DNA of 64,000 nucleotides, from positions 7,137,501 through 7,201,500 of the forward strand of contig NC_134963.1 of the NCBI RefSeq assembly GCF_965638725.1, written 5' to 3'. The notes below the pieces were generated by a model that saw nothing but the letters and a program-made list of their open reading frames with translations, made no database searches and was not told where the DNA came from. Made by a program: the position numbers and the translations under genes. Below, one piece after another: positions 25,261-37,859 of the stretch. The number at the start of each line of letters is the position of its first letter. The stretch's first letter is position 1. The stretch comes from Aptenodytes patagonicus. Its lineage: Eukaryota > Chordata > Aves > Sphenisciformes > Spheniscidae.

Positions 25261-27740
25261 TTTTTATTATTTTTCCTGATATAGCCATTGCAAGTGAGTA
25301 GCAGGCTATGCAGTAAGTGCAAAAAAGCAGTTTAGATTGCACAGATTCTGCAATTAGGATAGATACATGAATGTCATACCCATTTAATCTGTGAACTGTT
25401 TTCTTGCACTCTGCGCAGTTCAGCTGCCTTCCTCATGAAATGTGCGCATATCAAACACATCCATAGATAAAGTAGTAGCGCTTCAGAGACAAGAGTTTAT
25501 AATGTTAAGAAATTGGCTTTTTTGTTATCTCAGAAACTATATCAAATCACATGGACTTGTAGTCAGTTCTTTGCTTCTTCATCTTTTTTGCTTGTTCTTT
25601 TTGCCTTCTATCTGGAAAACCTGAATGGCTTAGCTAAATTTGGTCTGTATTCAGCATGAATTACAAAACATATAAAAATATGTTTAAAACCCGAAATACT
25701 GCATAACATTTTTCTGTGACAGTCTCAGCAAGTACTGTGCTCTGCTGCAGATAAACTTAGTCTCGTTACAGCAGTGACAGTCTGTCCATCCTGAGACAGC
25801 ACTGGGATGTTCATTCCGGCTGATTGTTCGTAGTCTGGAATGATCCTATGACCCTTGTAATTCTACTCGTTACTTGATTCTGATTCTTGAGAGCTATGCA
25901 AACTGTGGGTAACGTAGTTTTCTTCTAGTTTTGAAAGCAGGCTGCCTGGAGGTGATTAGCAGGCTATCACAGTGCTGAAATGAGGAGCAGCTAAAACATT
26001 TGTGCATTGCACATGCTTAAATGAGGTCAGTAGGTTCTCCTTCAGGGGATGTAGTTTTTCTCTGAGTTGTCCCCAGTCTTCTCCACTTGGTGGGTCAAAG
26101 TTTAAAAAGAAACAATAGGCTTGGGGAGTGGGACTAAGCACAGGGAGTATTTTTCTTTCTTCTTTGTCCTGAGATTTTGCAGCTAATGGCTTTCATTGCT
26201 CACACATCGCATTGTGTGTGAACAGGGCCCTCTCCCTGAGCAGAGGTACTGTGAGTTGAGGAGTTGGGGGCTGAAGGGGACGGCTGGGGGGGAAAGGAAC
26301 CGAAGGGAAAGACAAAATGGCATGATCTAAATACCAACATGCCTTTCTGTAGCTGTGCAGGTAAATGAGATGCTCTTTTTTTTTTGGTGGTTTTGTTTTG
26401 TTTTTTACAGTAGATCTGACAGGTCATTTGAAGTTTGTGGCACATGTGAAAGCCTGTGTCCCTGTGACAGAACCAACAAAAATCCAGGCCTCAGCTAAGG
26501 AATGGTTTGTTGAAATAGTGTATAAAGGTTGTCATAGTAATTAAATAGTGAGTAGGTTTTCAGGGGGGATCCATATCTAGGTCTTTCGTAGATAATGTTG
26601 TAATCAATTAAGCAATATTCTTTGGGATGCATCTGAATAAAAAATGTTGAATAAGTGTGAATTCTTTTTTAAATCAGTGCTTTAAATCCTCCCATTTTTA
26701 TCATTGATTGTGAACTTGATTCCAGTAAAGTCATTTAACACTGTGATTAGCTGGGGAGCATCCCTCAAGTTCGTTCTTTACTGGGCTATCTCACTGAGAT
26801 AGCTACATGCATATGTGCATGTTAAAAATATGTATCCGGTTTTCTAGAAGCAAATCAGTAGGCAAATTGTCCAAGAACAGACCCACTTGTGGATTTGCTG
26901 TACTTTTCAAGTGAACAGATTCTGTAATGCCTCCTCCACAGTGTGGTCTCCTGCTTGTCAGGCAGTGGTTGTGCTTGATTTTTACCATTACTAGTATCAA
27001 AGATACTAGAGTTTTGTCTCAACAAGCAAAGTGCACTACAAGCATACTTCAAAGCCCAGGGAAGTCTGACAACTTCTAAGCTTAAATCCTAACATCTCAG
27101 TTCTCACTGAATGGATTGGAAGCTGAAAGGGATCTTAAAGGAATAGGAAGGGGTAGTGTGACTGAACTGCTAAAAATTTTGTCCATTAGCAGTTTTTATC
27201 TGGATGTGGATGGAAAAACCATCATGCTCATTGCACCATGAGTTGGTTACAATTGGAGGGAAAGTGCTTATTTTACTAACTTGTGGTGGAGAAACAAGCT
27301 CATGGCACTATTAAAAGACTGCAAATCTTAACTTAGTAAAGAGAAAAAAATTAAGTCAAAGATTGCTTACTTAGGCAAGAGTGTAGGAGGGAGGGAAGTA
27401 AAAGTGAAAAGATACTTTCCACGTAGTGCAATTACCAGAAATTATGTGGCTGCTCTTTGAAGCAGTGATTCAGTATATTTTTGTCACCGTATTATTGCAA
27501 ATCAGAATTCTTTTCTTTTATTAGTCAACCTTGTGAGGGGTGTGATTTCACTTCATTTGGAAACACAGGAGGAAAAAGCTGTATTATGTCTCACATCTGT
27601 ACAGTAGAAGTACTGAGGATTGGTATGAGAAGAGATTGACCTGACCATGTATGTATTAATTCCTGCATAGTTTTCCACTTTGGTTTATATTTGAACTCCT
27701 TAGTCTGTCTTTCTTACCCATCGAGGAGTCTAAATACTAT

Positions 27741-27776
<36 letters not shown>

Positions 27777-28009
27777 TGGTAACACTTTCTCCCCTAATTT
27801 AAGCTGTCTAATTTCATCAGTGTCACCAAAGTATACTTAAGCAAGCAAAACACACGGTGCCTATACTCTACACAGAATTACAGATGATGCACGTCTGTCT
27901 TCAGTGAATTGGTGCTAAACTTTTAAAGAATCGCCATATAATTGAATACAAGTCATATTTAGTCAAATCCAACATATTTCACTCAATAAGGGAGTGGCTA
28001 GATAAAATA

Positions 28010-28095
28010 TTTATGGCCTGTGATATGCACAAAGTCAAACTGAGATTGTCTAGTGGCTCCTTCTGACCTTGAATTCTATTAATCAGTATATTGTA
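28010..28095 (+). repeat. Old CR1/L3-type LINE 3' fragment
   Basis: The stretch GATTGTCTAGTGGCTCCTTC followed by TGACCTTGAATTCTATTAAT resembles the 3' end of ancient amniote CR1/L3 elements ('gatgatctagtggtcccttctggccttaaactctatgaat'). It sits in the presumed MLXIP 3' UTR. Confidence 0.6.
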
Positions 28096-29950
28096 GATGG
28101 CCCCCACCCCAAACACAAGTTCTGGAGAGCTTGTGCATTATCTGATGTAGTTATTAGGCTTGTATGATGCTTCCTGTTAGCAGGAGGAGTAAGTGGTGAA
28201 AGTTCAGGAGCAAACTAGAATTGAAGGAATTAATGAGTAGTAGGAACAGAGACAAGTGCATGCTTCATTTTGACAGTCTGATCTCTGGACAAAACCAAAG
28301 GATTCTTAATTAATACCATTTGACCTGATTGGCATGTTCTTCCATGCTTTTCTAGACCCCTCGGGAAGCCTTCCTTGAAGGGAGACTTAACTAGAATGTT
28401 TCCATCTGTGCCTTAGATCTTGGCGTCCTGTATGCATTTGATTTATCTTAAGTCATACATTCTTCCCCCTAATACAGTGCTATGTGGAAAATTCAGTGAA
28501 TTGACGAAGTGGGGCTTCCCTGGGTTTTAAGAGTATTTTATCTGCATGGCATTACTGTGTCCCTTTGAAACTGAGGTTGTGAAAAATTGTGTGTATGTAT
28601 GGAAAAAATTGCGTCTTTCCTGCTGACTTCACCGTCCTCCCCTCCCATGTACACACGCACATAATGCACACACGTACATACTGTCATACCAAAAGTTTGA
28701 CAGAAACCCAGTGAATATGCAAATGCTTAAATCTCTAAATCTGGAATGGCTTGAAAAGATAAAGGGCTGTCAAATTGCATTGGAAAATAATATCCCTTTA
28801 CTTTGTACCTTCAGGTTTGTTTTTTTTACATTCCCTTGAGAGTGTGTGTATGCAAGTGTGATAGGGGTGAGAGGGGCAGGTAAATTTTGCTTTGGTTGCT
28901 TTTAAAGCCCAAAACTCCTGAAGAACAGTTTGAGAGCAGGAGAGGGAAGCTCACTGCAGAAACATTCAGTAAGATAATGCTTTTGTAGTACAAATTATTT
29001 GAAAGCTATTTCACTTTGTTTCTGGAGTGGATAATTCTTGCCTTGATGTTGCCAACTAGAAGATACTGCTGAAAATAGAATGGGTTGTTAACTATTTTGA
29101 CCTTTTTCTTTCTTTCATTCTTTCTTTCTTTTTTGGTTCCTTTCCACCTTTTATTGCATGGAAAAACACCCAAAATCAAAAGGCTGATGATACCTGCTTT
29201 AGGTGCTTTAGGGATTCAGTCATACCAATCTCGAAGAACTATGGACAACTGTTGATGACTTTTAGGAGGTTTTTTGATGAGGTGAGGCAACAGGAATTTT
29301 CCTATTACTCCTCCTTTATACACTTGAGTTTCAGAGGACATCATTTGTTTTGGGGTTTTTTCTTTTATAGGGCCCCAATATTGTTCCCACAACATCAGTT
29401 CAGGGCTCAAGTTTCCTTTTGTTTCATCCTTGGTTGGATTTCATGCTCACTTACTGTGTTAGAGCGGAAGTAGTAGTACCAAATTGTAGATTGATCCATA
29501 AAACTTGATTCAGTTAAAAAGAAACACATCTTAGGTATACAATAGAATGACTTTCTAGCCATTGTCTGAACTGCTTTTATATCTGAACTTTTCCAACATG
29601 AATAAGGCTTTGAATCAAAAGATATCAATGTTAGGAGCAAGCCTTTTAATTAACAATACAATGAATAAATTGCTCTTTTTCTTCTTCTAACCTTGTATGT
29701 AAACGTGTTTTAAGTGAATGGAGTTCATTCTTGTTTAAAAAAAAAAAAAAGGGCAAAAAAAAAAAAGCTTGGAGGTATGAGGACTTCAGGTTGTGCTCTT
29801 GCTTTGCCTAGGTTTCCTGTTCTGTTGCATGACACAACTTCTGTTGTGCTGTTGATATGTAGCACTTTTCAGTAGGTCTGTTAAATTGTGCAATGCATTT
29901 TTTTATATTTACAACCAAAACAATAAAGGTTATTTTTTGGAAGAAACTGG

Positions 29951-32900
29951 TTGTAATGCCTTTATTTTCTAACTGGATGTGGGGAAATGGTAAGTGGAAT
30001 TGTTCCTGGACCAGGACCAGCACCTGTCATGCTTTTTGCAAGTCTGAAAAGTGACAAGAGCTCATTTCCCTATTAGCAATGCTGAAGTTACCCCTTTGGG
30101 ATCTGTGTGTTTGGCTTTCCCATTGCAAGGCTTGTATCCTCTGTTGAGCTTCTGAAGCTTGGACTCCTTTTAAGAAACTTGGTGCCCCTTGGGCCCTTTT
30201 TGACTGAAAGAATCAACTCACTCTGAGCTTACTTGGAGTTTACAAGTGATTTTTTTTTTCTCATGCATTGGCCACCAGGCTGTATTTGCTCTGTGCTGGG
30301 TTGTTCTCTGTCTCACCAGAGTAAGTGTTAGCCAGATTAGCAAAAATTGAAAATTACCCTCTGTAGTCAACTCCGCTCCCCTTCACTGAAGCAGCTTAGA
30401 GACTGGGAATGAACAGGTGGGCTAAAGTACCATCTCCACAAGTCTAGGTGTCTGCAGAGTGTACATGTTTCTTCACCCTAAATAACCAGTGAGCCTGCTC
30501 TTTCACACTTTGCATAACATAATTTTCAAAAAGTATTGACGTTCTGATGTGTTCCTAAAGTGATCAGACCCTTATTGTTGTTAATTATATTAAGGATAAC
30601 AGTGAGAGCGAGCTCTTTTGGCAAAACTAAGCAAACATCTATTTATTTCTGCACCTACTTCTCACAGGCTAGTAATTCAAAGGTAGCCCTGGTATTTCTC
30701 CAAGAAAGGTAAGACTCTTAAGCCTGTAGGGGCTGCACCAATGCCTTCAGCCCTGATGGTCTTATTTTCTTGCAGGCTTGGATTTGGGGCTCTTGGCTGA
30801 CATACTGCCTGGACAGTGGACTCCACAGAGCAGCACTGAGGCTGGATAGCACGGTATTCCCATGGAACTGATGTCAGTGTTAGGCATTGAGCTGCTTAAG
30901 TCCATTTAAAAAAATGAAACAAACAGCATTTCATCTTTGCCCTTAATGACTGATTTTTGTTTTTTCCCCGGTAGGACCCTTCAGCTCTCTATGCTTCAGT
31001 TGTCACCTCATTGGTATATTGGATTTTCTTGCCTAGTGGAAGCAGCATTGGGTGACTGAGGCTATTTTAAAATCATTGCACAGGAGTTGATGCTGGTTAA
31101 TCTCATCCTTGTGATTGGTGGCTTTGACTTAACAGAGCTCATGAGAACTTTTGATGAGTCAGGCCTGTGGTTCCAGGGGAAGGTGTAGCAGTTTTCTTAC
31201 TCTGATTGCATTTAATTTTTTAAATATCTCTAGCTTAATCTCGCATAAAGCATTTTGGTAGAAGGCAGTGATTCTTCACTGCTATTTAAAAAGCGATAAA
31301 CCAACACTTCAGCCTGACTTCACTCTTGACCAAGCATATAAATGCCAATGTTTCTGCAACGTTGCTATCAAACCTCTCTGGGAGGAACAGTGCTATTTCA
31401 ACAGCGATAAACCAACACTTCAGCCTGACTTCACTCTCGACCAAGCATACAAATGCCAATGTTACTGCAATGATTCTATCAAACTTCTCTGGGAGGAAGC
31501 TGTGGCTGGAGAGCACTGTTTCTTTACTACTGATTTTGTGGTGATTTCAGTGAGGCTAGTATAACTGTAGCTGATATGCCAAAAGACAGTTATTGAAATG
31601 GCTTATTTTTGTGGCCGATTCTGCTAATGCTTGAACAGTGCCAAAAGTGGACCTACACTTGCTCTGTGGAAGTTATGCCTAATTAAATTACTGCTGTAAG
31701 GGAATTGGCACTTCAATGGGCAAACAGTTCAGGGCTCTCCTTATATGTGAAAGAACAGAAAGCAATGCTCACTAGATTTTTTTTTTTTTTTTTTTTTTTA
31801 AACCTGGATTTACCCGCAAGAGCTCTTCTATGCATATTCTCATCCCTGAGGACTTTTTCCTCCTGAGTGTGCTCGTCACCAGGAGGTGGGCAGGCAATGA
31901 ATAGTTGGGTGTTGGGGAAGTTCCCTGTGTGCAAACACAGAACAGTCCCTGTTGTCATCCAGAGAGATGTTTAACATGTTCCTATCTCGGAACAAGGTGT
32001 GTGTATCGCAAACCCCAACGCCTTTCCATCACAAAATGGAAACAAACCCACAAAAGATTAGACTCATCACATCCCTAAGTCCTGCTGCTGCCTGCCCTTT
32101 TGACACTTCTTACAACACCCATCTGTGACTCCTCCATCTCAACAGTAAATTCTTCATAGGCCTTGAAAGCCGACAGCTTCATTTTCGATCAGGATAAATG
32201 GGGAATTGCTTGTCAAGAAAGCTTTGCCAGTGACTACCTCATTATCACAGCAGAGATGCACCATGTGGCACAGGTGTATCCCCCAACTTCCAGCCCTCCA
32301 GGGCTGAGAAGGATTTCTCTGAGCCCTGATGATCCTGCACCAGGAAGGCTACGGATTTGCAGATGTTCTCACACTGTTCCGTCTGGGGCTGGCAGCCTTT
32401 TCCTCTTGGGAGAGTGCCTTGTCTGAGCCTTTCTCTCTGTGAATGCTCAAGTAATCTTTTGAGAATCTCTGGGCTTCAGCGTGAGCTTTTGAGCACTCTG
32501 CCTCGGGCGTGGGCAGCAGAGGTCCTGAGAGTCTCTTGCAAAGGAAGCCACACAACCACCTCTGCATTAGGGCTACTGTTGGCTCTCACGTCTTCTCTTT
32601 ACTATGCAGTCCAAGCTCAGTCATCCAGCATGTGACTCTAACCTGTTCAATGTCCCTCCCTTTTCTGAAGCTGCCCCATCTTCTCAGAGAAGTGGGAAGA
32701 GCTTATCAAAGAAGAAGACTCTACATCTGCCCAAGGTTGGCAGGGGACCAACTGTATCGAGATAGACGAAAGGACAGTACCTGAGCAGCCACACATCCAT
32801 AGGCTGCCTACAGAACCTAAATAAACTCTATCTGACATCAGTGGCTGTTTGCTATATGAGCTTGCAGAAATGAGCATAATGCAGATGTCAGAATTGCTTT

Positions 32901-34670
32901 AGTGATAGATACAGTTGTGTCACTTTATGCATCAGACTATCTGCAGTTGCTGTTTCTGTCTCGCTTACCTAAGCATGCGCTTACACTCTCATTCTGACTC
33001 CTCAGTGAGGTGCTGGTCATCGCTTCCTGACCTCAGCCCTTTGAAGTTTGATGTTCTGGTATCAGCCAGCCTATCTGCCTTGCTGCATCCCAAATGCTTG
33101 TGGCAAAGCACTGCTCTCTTTCAAGGACATGTGAGGAGAACAGCGGCTTGCCACAGTTTTGCATAAGCTTGTGTCTCCCTACTTCAAGCATGCATCCTGT
33201 GCGCCCGAGCTCAGACTCTCGAGGTGAGCCGAGTCTGCAGGGCTGGCAGTACAGTTCTGTGCCCCCATGGGGAGGAACAACTCTTTTCTTTTTCAGGTTG
33301 CTCTTCCCGTGACGTGAATGGGGACAGACCATCTGACGCATTTCAACATCTTGCTTGAGCTTCTGAGGAAATCTGTTTCCCTTTCCAAGGAAAACACTTT
33401 CATTTAGCTATTTACATATTCAGAAGGTAAAAGAAAAGATGTGCATGAGAGAAGAAACCGCAGGGAGTGGCCCTGTGTAATCCTCTGGTTCAGCAAGGTT
33501 TAAGTGGTTTGTGTCAAACCTTTGGAAATGGTGATGTCTAAGCCCTCAGGATGTAAATGTCTTCCTGCTTGTAGTGGTTTGCTGACCCTACCTGATGAGG
33601 TCAGCAGATGTTGCTTCTGCCTTGGGGATAAGCACATCCCCAGTCAGTGATCCTTTTCCATTCACTCTTCTTTCTCTATTAAAAATTAAGGATATGAGGT
33701 TGAAATTGCACCTTTTGGACCCTGGAAAAATTGGTAGACCTGGAACTAAGCAGAGTAATTTGAGAGAGTGCCCCAGCCACCAGTGCGTCTCTGCTTCTCA
33801 CAGGGGTTAGCACTGAGACTTCCAGGACTGGCAGGTGCCTTTCTGATGCAGAAGACATCATGAGTAAATACCCACCTTTGGACTCCCCGTGCTTGCACGA
33901 AGGTCACGCAGGTCAGAGAGGTGGTTTATTAAAACATCCTTTGAGCTCAAGGTGTGCCAGTGTGGCACTAACAAAGAGAGAGCCATGCTACTTGTGTTAA
34001 CGTCAGAAACCAGGGTAACGGTCTCAGATCTGCCCGCGTCCTTCTGCCTGTCACCACTGTGTGACATCTCCATAGTGGTGTCTGAAATTGGTTCTGTTTG
34101 GGAGGAATTCTTCCCCTGGCTCCAGCAAGGAGCTTGGTCCCTCTGTTCCTCTCAGGAAACTAGAATACATTTTTACCGCCCCCAGACCGGTGCTTTTTGG
34201 GGACTGGCAGTGACTCAGTTGATGTCAAGAAACCACTCTTCCTGGAGGAGTCTGGGCAGAACAGGGCCAGTTCTCCAGCAACGGGAGGAAGAAAAGCTAC
34301 GGCTGCATCGGCACTAACAGCACCATCTTGAAGAACCACCACAGCAGAAGGGTGAGCGGGGCACTAATGTATTTTGCATTGAGAGGATCTGAAAGGAGGA
34401 TGGAGGAGATGAACTGGTACCAAAATCCCTTGCTCCAGCTCTTCTTGGGCTTTTCACAGCCTCGCAGAGAAGGAGCCCCGGTGCCACTGGGATGCAGGGG
34501 CTCAATCCAGCTGCAATTCCCTGGACATTCAGAGCACAAATCTGAGTACTCTTGAGCAAAGTCAAGCCTGCGCAGGGCTGTGTGCTGATACGGACCACCA
34601 TCAATGAACACAGGAGATGGCAGCAGAAAGAGGAGTAATCCTTTACTTGTGTTTTAAGTGGGCGTTTCAA
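29951..34670. other. Intergenic stretch between MLXIP and the IL31-like gene
   Basis: I recognise no gene here. It contains a 111-bp tandem duplication (31276-31512) and a T run near 31780-31799. The longest open frame (33889-34317 on +, 142 codons) matches nothing I know and has no splice or Kozak support, so I treat it as chance. Confidence 0.5.
31276..31525. repeat. 111-bp tandem duplication, two full copies
   Basis: The unit beginning AGCGATAAACCAACACTTCA occurs at 31292 and again at 31403, a period of 111 bp. I count about seven differences over the first 95 bp, and the match extends about 15 bp to the left. Because 111 is a multiple of three, frames on both strands stay open across both copies. 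No known family is recognised. Confidence 0.9.
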
Positions 34671-34679
34671 GTCAAATTA

Positions 34680-34757
34680 TTTTTTTAATATAGATAAATA
34701 ATGTTAATTTTTGGAACCATTTTTTTTATAGATAAATAATGTTAATTTTGGAACTGA
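34680..34757. repeat. 38-bp tandem duplication, AT-rich
   Basis: AGATAAATAATGTTAATTTT occurs at 34692 and 34730, each followed by TGGAAC(C/T), a period of 38 bp with T runs between. It is a simple local duplication in AT-rich DNA downstream of the IL31-like gene. Confidence 0.85.
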
Positions 34758-35344
34758 TTCTAATGCTTAGACTGGCTTGAACTTTGTATGGTAATTTAGA
34801 CTAAAATCATTGTATTGTTATTAACCTTCCCATTATTTGGGATAATCAGGAGTTGATACGAAATAAAGGACAAACAAGTATATGACGAGTCCTATTGCTC
34901 CTAGACCATTTGAGTGCCTTTGCTCTGTTACCAGCTCCAGGAGCGATAATTAGCTCGGCCACGTTTCGGTGCGGTGGTTGTGTCTGAGCTAATCCAGCAT
35001 GTTTTCAGCAGAGCTGGTGCTGGCCGTGAACCATGAAAACGTGTAAATCTAAACCGGACTCTGGAGCTGTGTTGCAGAAGCCACAATAATTCAACCTTCA
35101 GAAGCGGGGGCCAATTAGAAAACAACTTACCCACTGGTGCACCCAAACAAGAAACCAGTTAGGAACTTAAGAAACAAAACTGCTTCACGTCTATGAATAA
35201 AAATGGATGGGAAAGGAGGATATGTGCTGTTTCTAGTATCTTTAACATACGGACCAGAAACAACTAGTTCAATTTGCTGTTTAACAAAACACTAGGTTTT
35301 CAGTGCAAAAAATATTGTAAAAAAGAATTACGTAGTAAAAAGAG

Positions 35345-35972
35345 AATTCAGCAATATTAGTTTTATTTAATCTCATTTTAATTAAATTCCAGGTTCTATC
35401 CAAACATAATGACAGAAAATGAGTAAAACCATTCACCTACTAAGTAGCAAATATATCATTCATCCCTTTCAGTATTAAAATATAAAAGTTAAAAATCTGA
35501 ATAAATATATATAAACTATGTAATTGCTTAAATAAATTTATAAAAATAGATGTATTATATAAAATCATAAATACAATTCACTGGCAGAGAGAGAAGTACA
35601 AAATCAGTCTACTGACAATCAACTTTTTTTAAAAATAATTGCAAGATATAAATAACATTAAATTACTGAAATCATGCTTTCCTGTTTGCTTATTTGTGTC
35701 ATGATTGGTTAATTAAATCACCCTGACTTACATTAGTCCATCCTTTTTATATGCTGTTGCAAATAAAACAGTATAAATAATAGTTTTATAATAAATATGA
35801 TCAATAACTTAAGACATTAGTCCTTTAAACATTAAATTAAACTAGATTATATAGTTATAATATGTAGAATAGCAAGAACATTATCAATGTTGTTCCTGGC
35901 ATCAAACTGATCACATACTACACGTTTAGTCGAGCCTCTAGTATCTTAAAGTTATTTTTTCACCCTGGCATA
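35345..35972 (-). other. AU-rich 3' UTR of the IL31-like gene
   Basis: The minus strand after the stop holds about ten ATTTA pentamers, including two TTATTTATA nonamer-type elements (near 35650 and 35775). A poly(A) signal candidate (TTTATT on +, 35362-35367) would end it. AU-rich elements of this kind destabilise cytokine mRNAs, so this supports the cytokine reading of the gene. The region is AT-rich in general, so some motifs may be chance. Confidence 0.55.
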
Positions 35973-37716
35973 TTACATTTCTGCTGAAGAGTACATTTTT
36001 GTTGTATTTTGCATGAATTGTTCATATTTCTGTAAAACCCACCAGATGTACGACTTCTTCTCTGCTGTTTCCATGTTCTGGACCTGGCTATGATCCATCT
36101 GCGGAAGGTCCTTGTTCTTGCAGGTGTAAAGCGCAGCTCGTTCACTCAATGTCACATTTAGCTGATTGATGTTTGCATCAACCAACTGAGTTACATTCTT
36201 ACCACACATTGATTCTATATCGCTTCTCACGTTTCGCAAAATGTCGTAAAAAACGTGGAAACTGCAGCAATCTGCATCAAAAGCTGGACATTCGGGTATT
36301 TTCTTCACCATGTCTTTGGCTCGGAAGTCGGCAGCTAACCAGCTCACGGTTTTGCGCGTTACAGAGCTACATTCGTTCTGGAGGGGAGGAAGAGGAGACA
36401 GAAATTATCAATCTTTTGGTTTACATCTTTCCTGGTAGTTGCTTCACGTTTGAATGTCTAGGCACATACACACCTGTCTTTCAGTTTGTGTATGCTTGGG
36501 GGTTTTTTTTGTTATTGTTCAATAGCTGTATTAACACCTACGCTCCTTTTATCGAGTAGGTATTGCACGCTATCTGTGGCTATGATTGTGTAGTACTTTC
36601 TATCTTAATAGCCTGCTTGGCTTCGTTTTCAGCTTTTTTAAGTCTTTTCGTTTTCTTTTTTACTTTGCCATATGGGCAAAATTTACTCATGCAAGAGATT
36701 TGCTTTGACCTGAGCATATTTTCATCTGTTTCAGCAGAGAGAGTTTTGATTTCAAGAATGAATTCAGGGGAAATGTTTACACTGATTTTTATCAAGGTAC
36801 TCTTGGGAACACATTCCCAGGAATTGAAATTTGTCTGAAATATTGACACTTAAGTTCAGTGCACATTTTACCATCCCCAAGGAACGGCAGGCTGAGCAGG
36901 ATTTTCGGCAGAAGTGCTCCTGACTGCTCTAGTACTAGGATCAGACCGAAGAGCAAGGCAATTCTCTCCTTTTTTCCAGTGGTCTGACCAGTTTCATCCA
37001 AAAAGATGCCTGCTTCAAGCCTAGCGTGACTCGGGAGACTGAGAAAGAGCAATGCATTTAGTCTGGAAGTTCACAGCTAGCAGTTAGCTGAAGTACAGTT
37101 GCCCAAGCTTTCCCCAGCTGTCCTAGACATTGCTCCAACTCTGCCTTAAAATAATGCACTGTATATGCTTTCCTTCTCGCATGGAATACAGAGAAGAGAC
37201 TATTTTAGGTTCTAACCCAAAAATTTCTTTCCTGGTGGTCTTTCTAGTGTTTTATAATAATTCAAGAGATTCCTCCACAGACATAGGCACAGCAAATGCA
37301 AAATAGTACACTTACGTAGTTTTTAAACAAGTCAGTCACTTGCTTTTCTATCACTGATGCTAAGGGCTTTATTCTGGTAATAAAACGCTTCTGTCTCTGT
37401 CCTGTAGTAGATTTGCTTTCTTCTGAGGTGGCTGTTGGTGCCAAGGAGCCCAAAGGAACCAGTGAACAGAAGAGGAAGATTGCAAACCTGTTGATCTCTG
37501 CATTCAAATGAAGAGGGGAAAGAAAAAAAACCCAAAGAATACAACGATTAGTCTCAAGCCTCTACATCATTTTTGCAAAACTTCCTGGTTTTGTGCAGCA
37601 TGCTAAATTTCTAAAGTGTATCGATATTAAGTGGCTGAGCTAGTGATGAACATCAACCAATGCAATCTTACAACATGTAGCAAGGTTAAGTCGCACCCAC
37701 CTGCTCGGCGTTTCAT
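35973..37716 (-). CDS. IL31: IL31-like secreted cytokine, three coding exons, complete
   Basis: Coding exons on the minus strand: 37716-37701 (ATG AAA CGC CGA GCA G), 37497-37316 and 36377-35973 (stop TAA), joined at donors GTGGGT and GTAAGT and acceptors TGCAG and CTCCAG. The product is 200 residues. Residues 1-25 form a signal peptide (MKRRAEINRF, AIFLFCSLVPLGSLA) with likely cleavage before PTATS. RQKR at 40-43 is a furin-type site. The mature part has six cysteines (69, 96, 103, 104, 124, 152), three N-glycosylation sequons (127, 140, 190) and a helical C-terminus with WW at 178-179, compatible with a four-helix cytokine. It sits between MLXIP and LRRC43, where mammals carry IL31. The signal-peptide area resembles recalled canine IL31 (RFALFLLCS...APT). 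The rest is too diverged to prove the family; another helical cytokine is possible. The gene itself is well supported. Confidence 0.72.
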
Positions 37717-37818
37717 GGCGGGCCTGGAGAGCAGCTGACTTGGCCGAAAGCTTGCTGGATGTTGGTGTTCAAGCTGCCGGTTGCCTGGAGTGGTGTAGAT
37801 GTGGACAGCCAAGCTGCA

Positions 37819-37844
37819 TTTAAATACCGTGGAGTTTTGCGTCA
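37819..37844 (-). promoter_or_regulatory. TATA box and C/EBP-ATF-like site of the IL31-like gene
   Basis: On the minus strand TATTTAAA (37826-37819) stands about 100 bp before the start codon, placing transcription start near 37790. Immediately upstream TGACGCAA (37844-37837) is a C/EBP-ATF/AP-1 composite type site. TATA-driven inducible promoters are common for cytokines. The start codon context GCCATGA with G at -3 is good. Confidence 0.5.
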
Positions 37845-37859
37845 GCGGCTCCTCCATGG

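Larger units (their letters stand above)
24592..29950 (+). other. MLXIP 3' untranslated region (long form, inferred)
   Basis: After the MLXIP stop there is no gene for more than 5 kb on this strand. AATAAA signals occur near 25245, 26637, 29664 and 29922; the last is followed by a T/GT-rich stretch and is the likely distal end. Human MLXIP also has a multi-kilobase 3' UTR, as far as I recall. A near-pure A run (about 27 bases) lies at 27750-27776 and an old CR1/L3 fragment at 28010. Which signal is used is not visible. Confidence 0.5.

Noticed and set aside
33889-34317. 142-codon open frame on +
   Set aside because: No recognisable domain, no Kozak or splice support, and flanking frames of similar length on the other strand.
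36000-36560. + strand open frame over the IL31-like terminal exon
   Set aside because: It is antisense to the well-spliced minus-strand gene and lacks its own signals.
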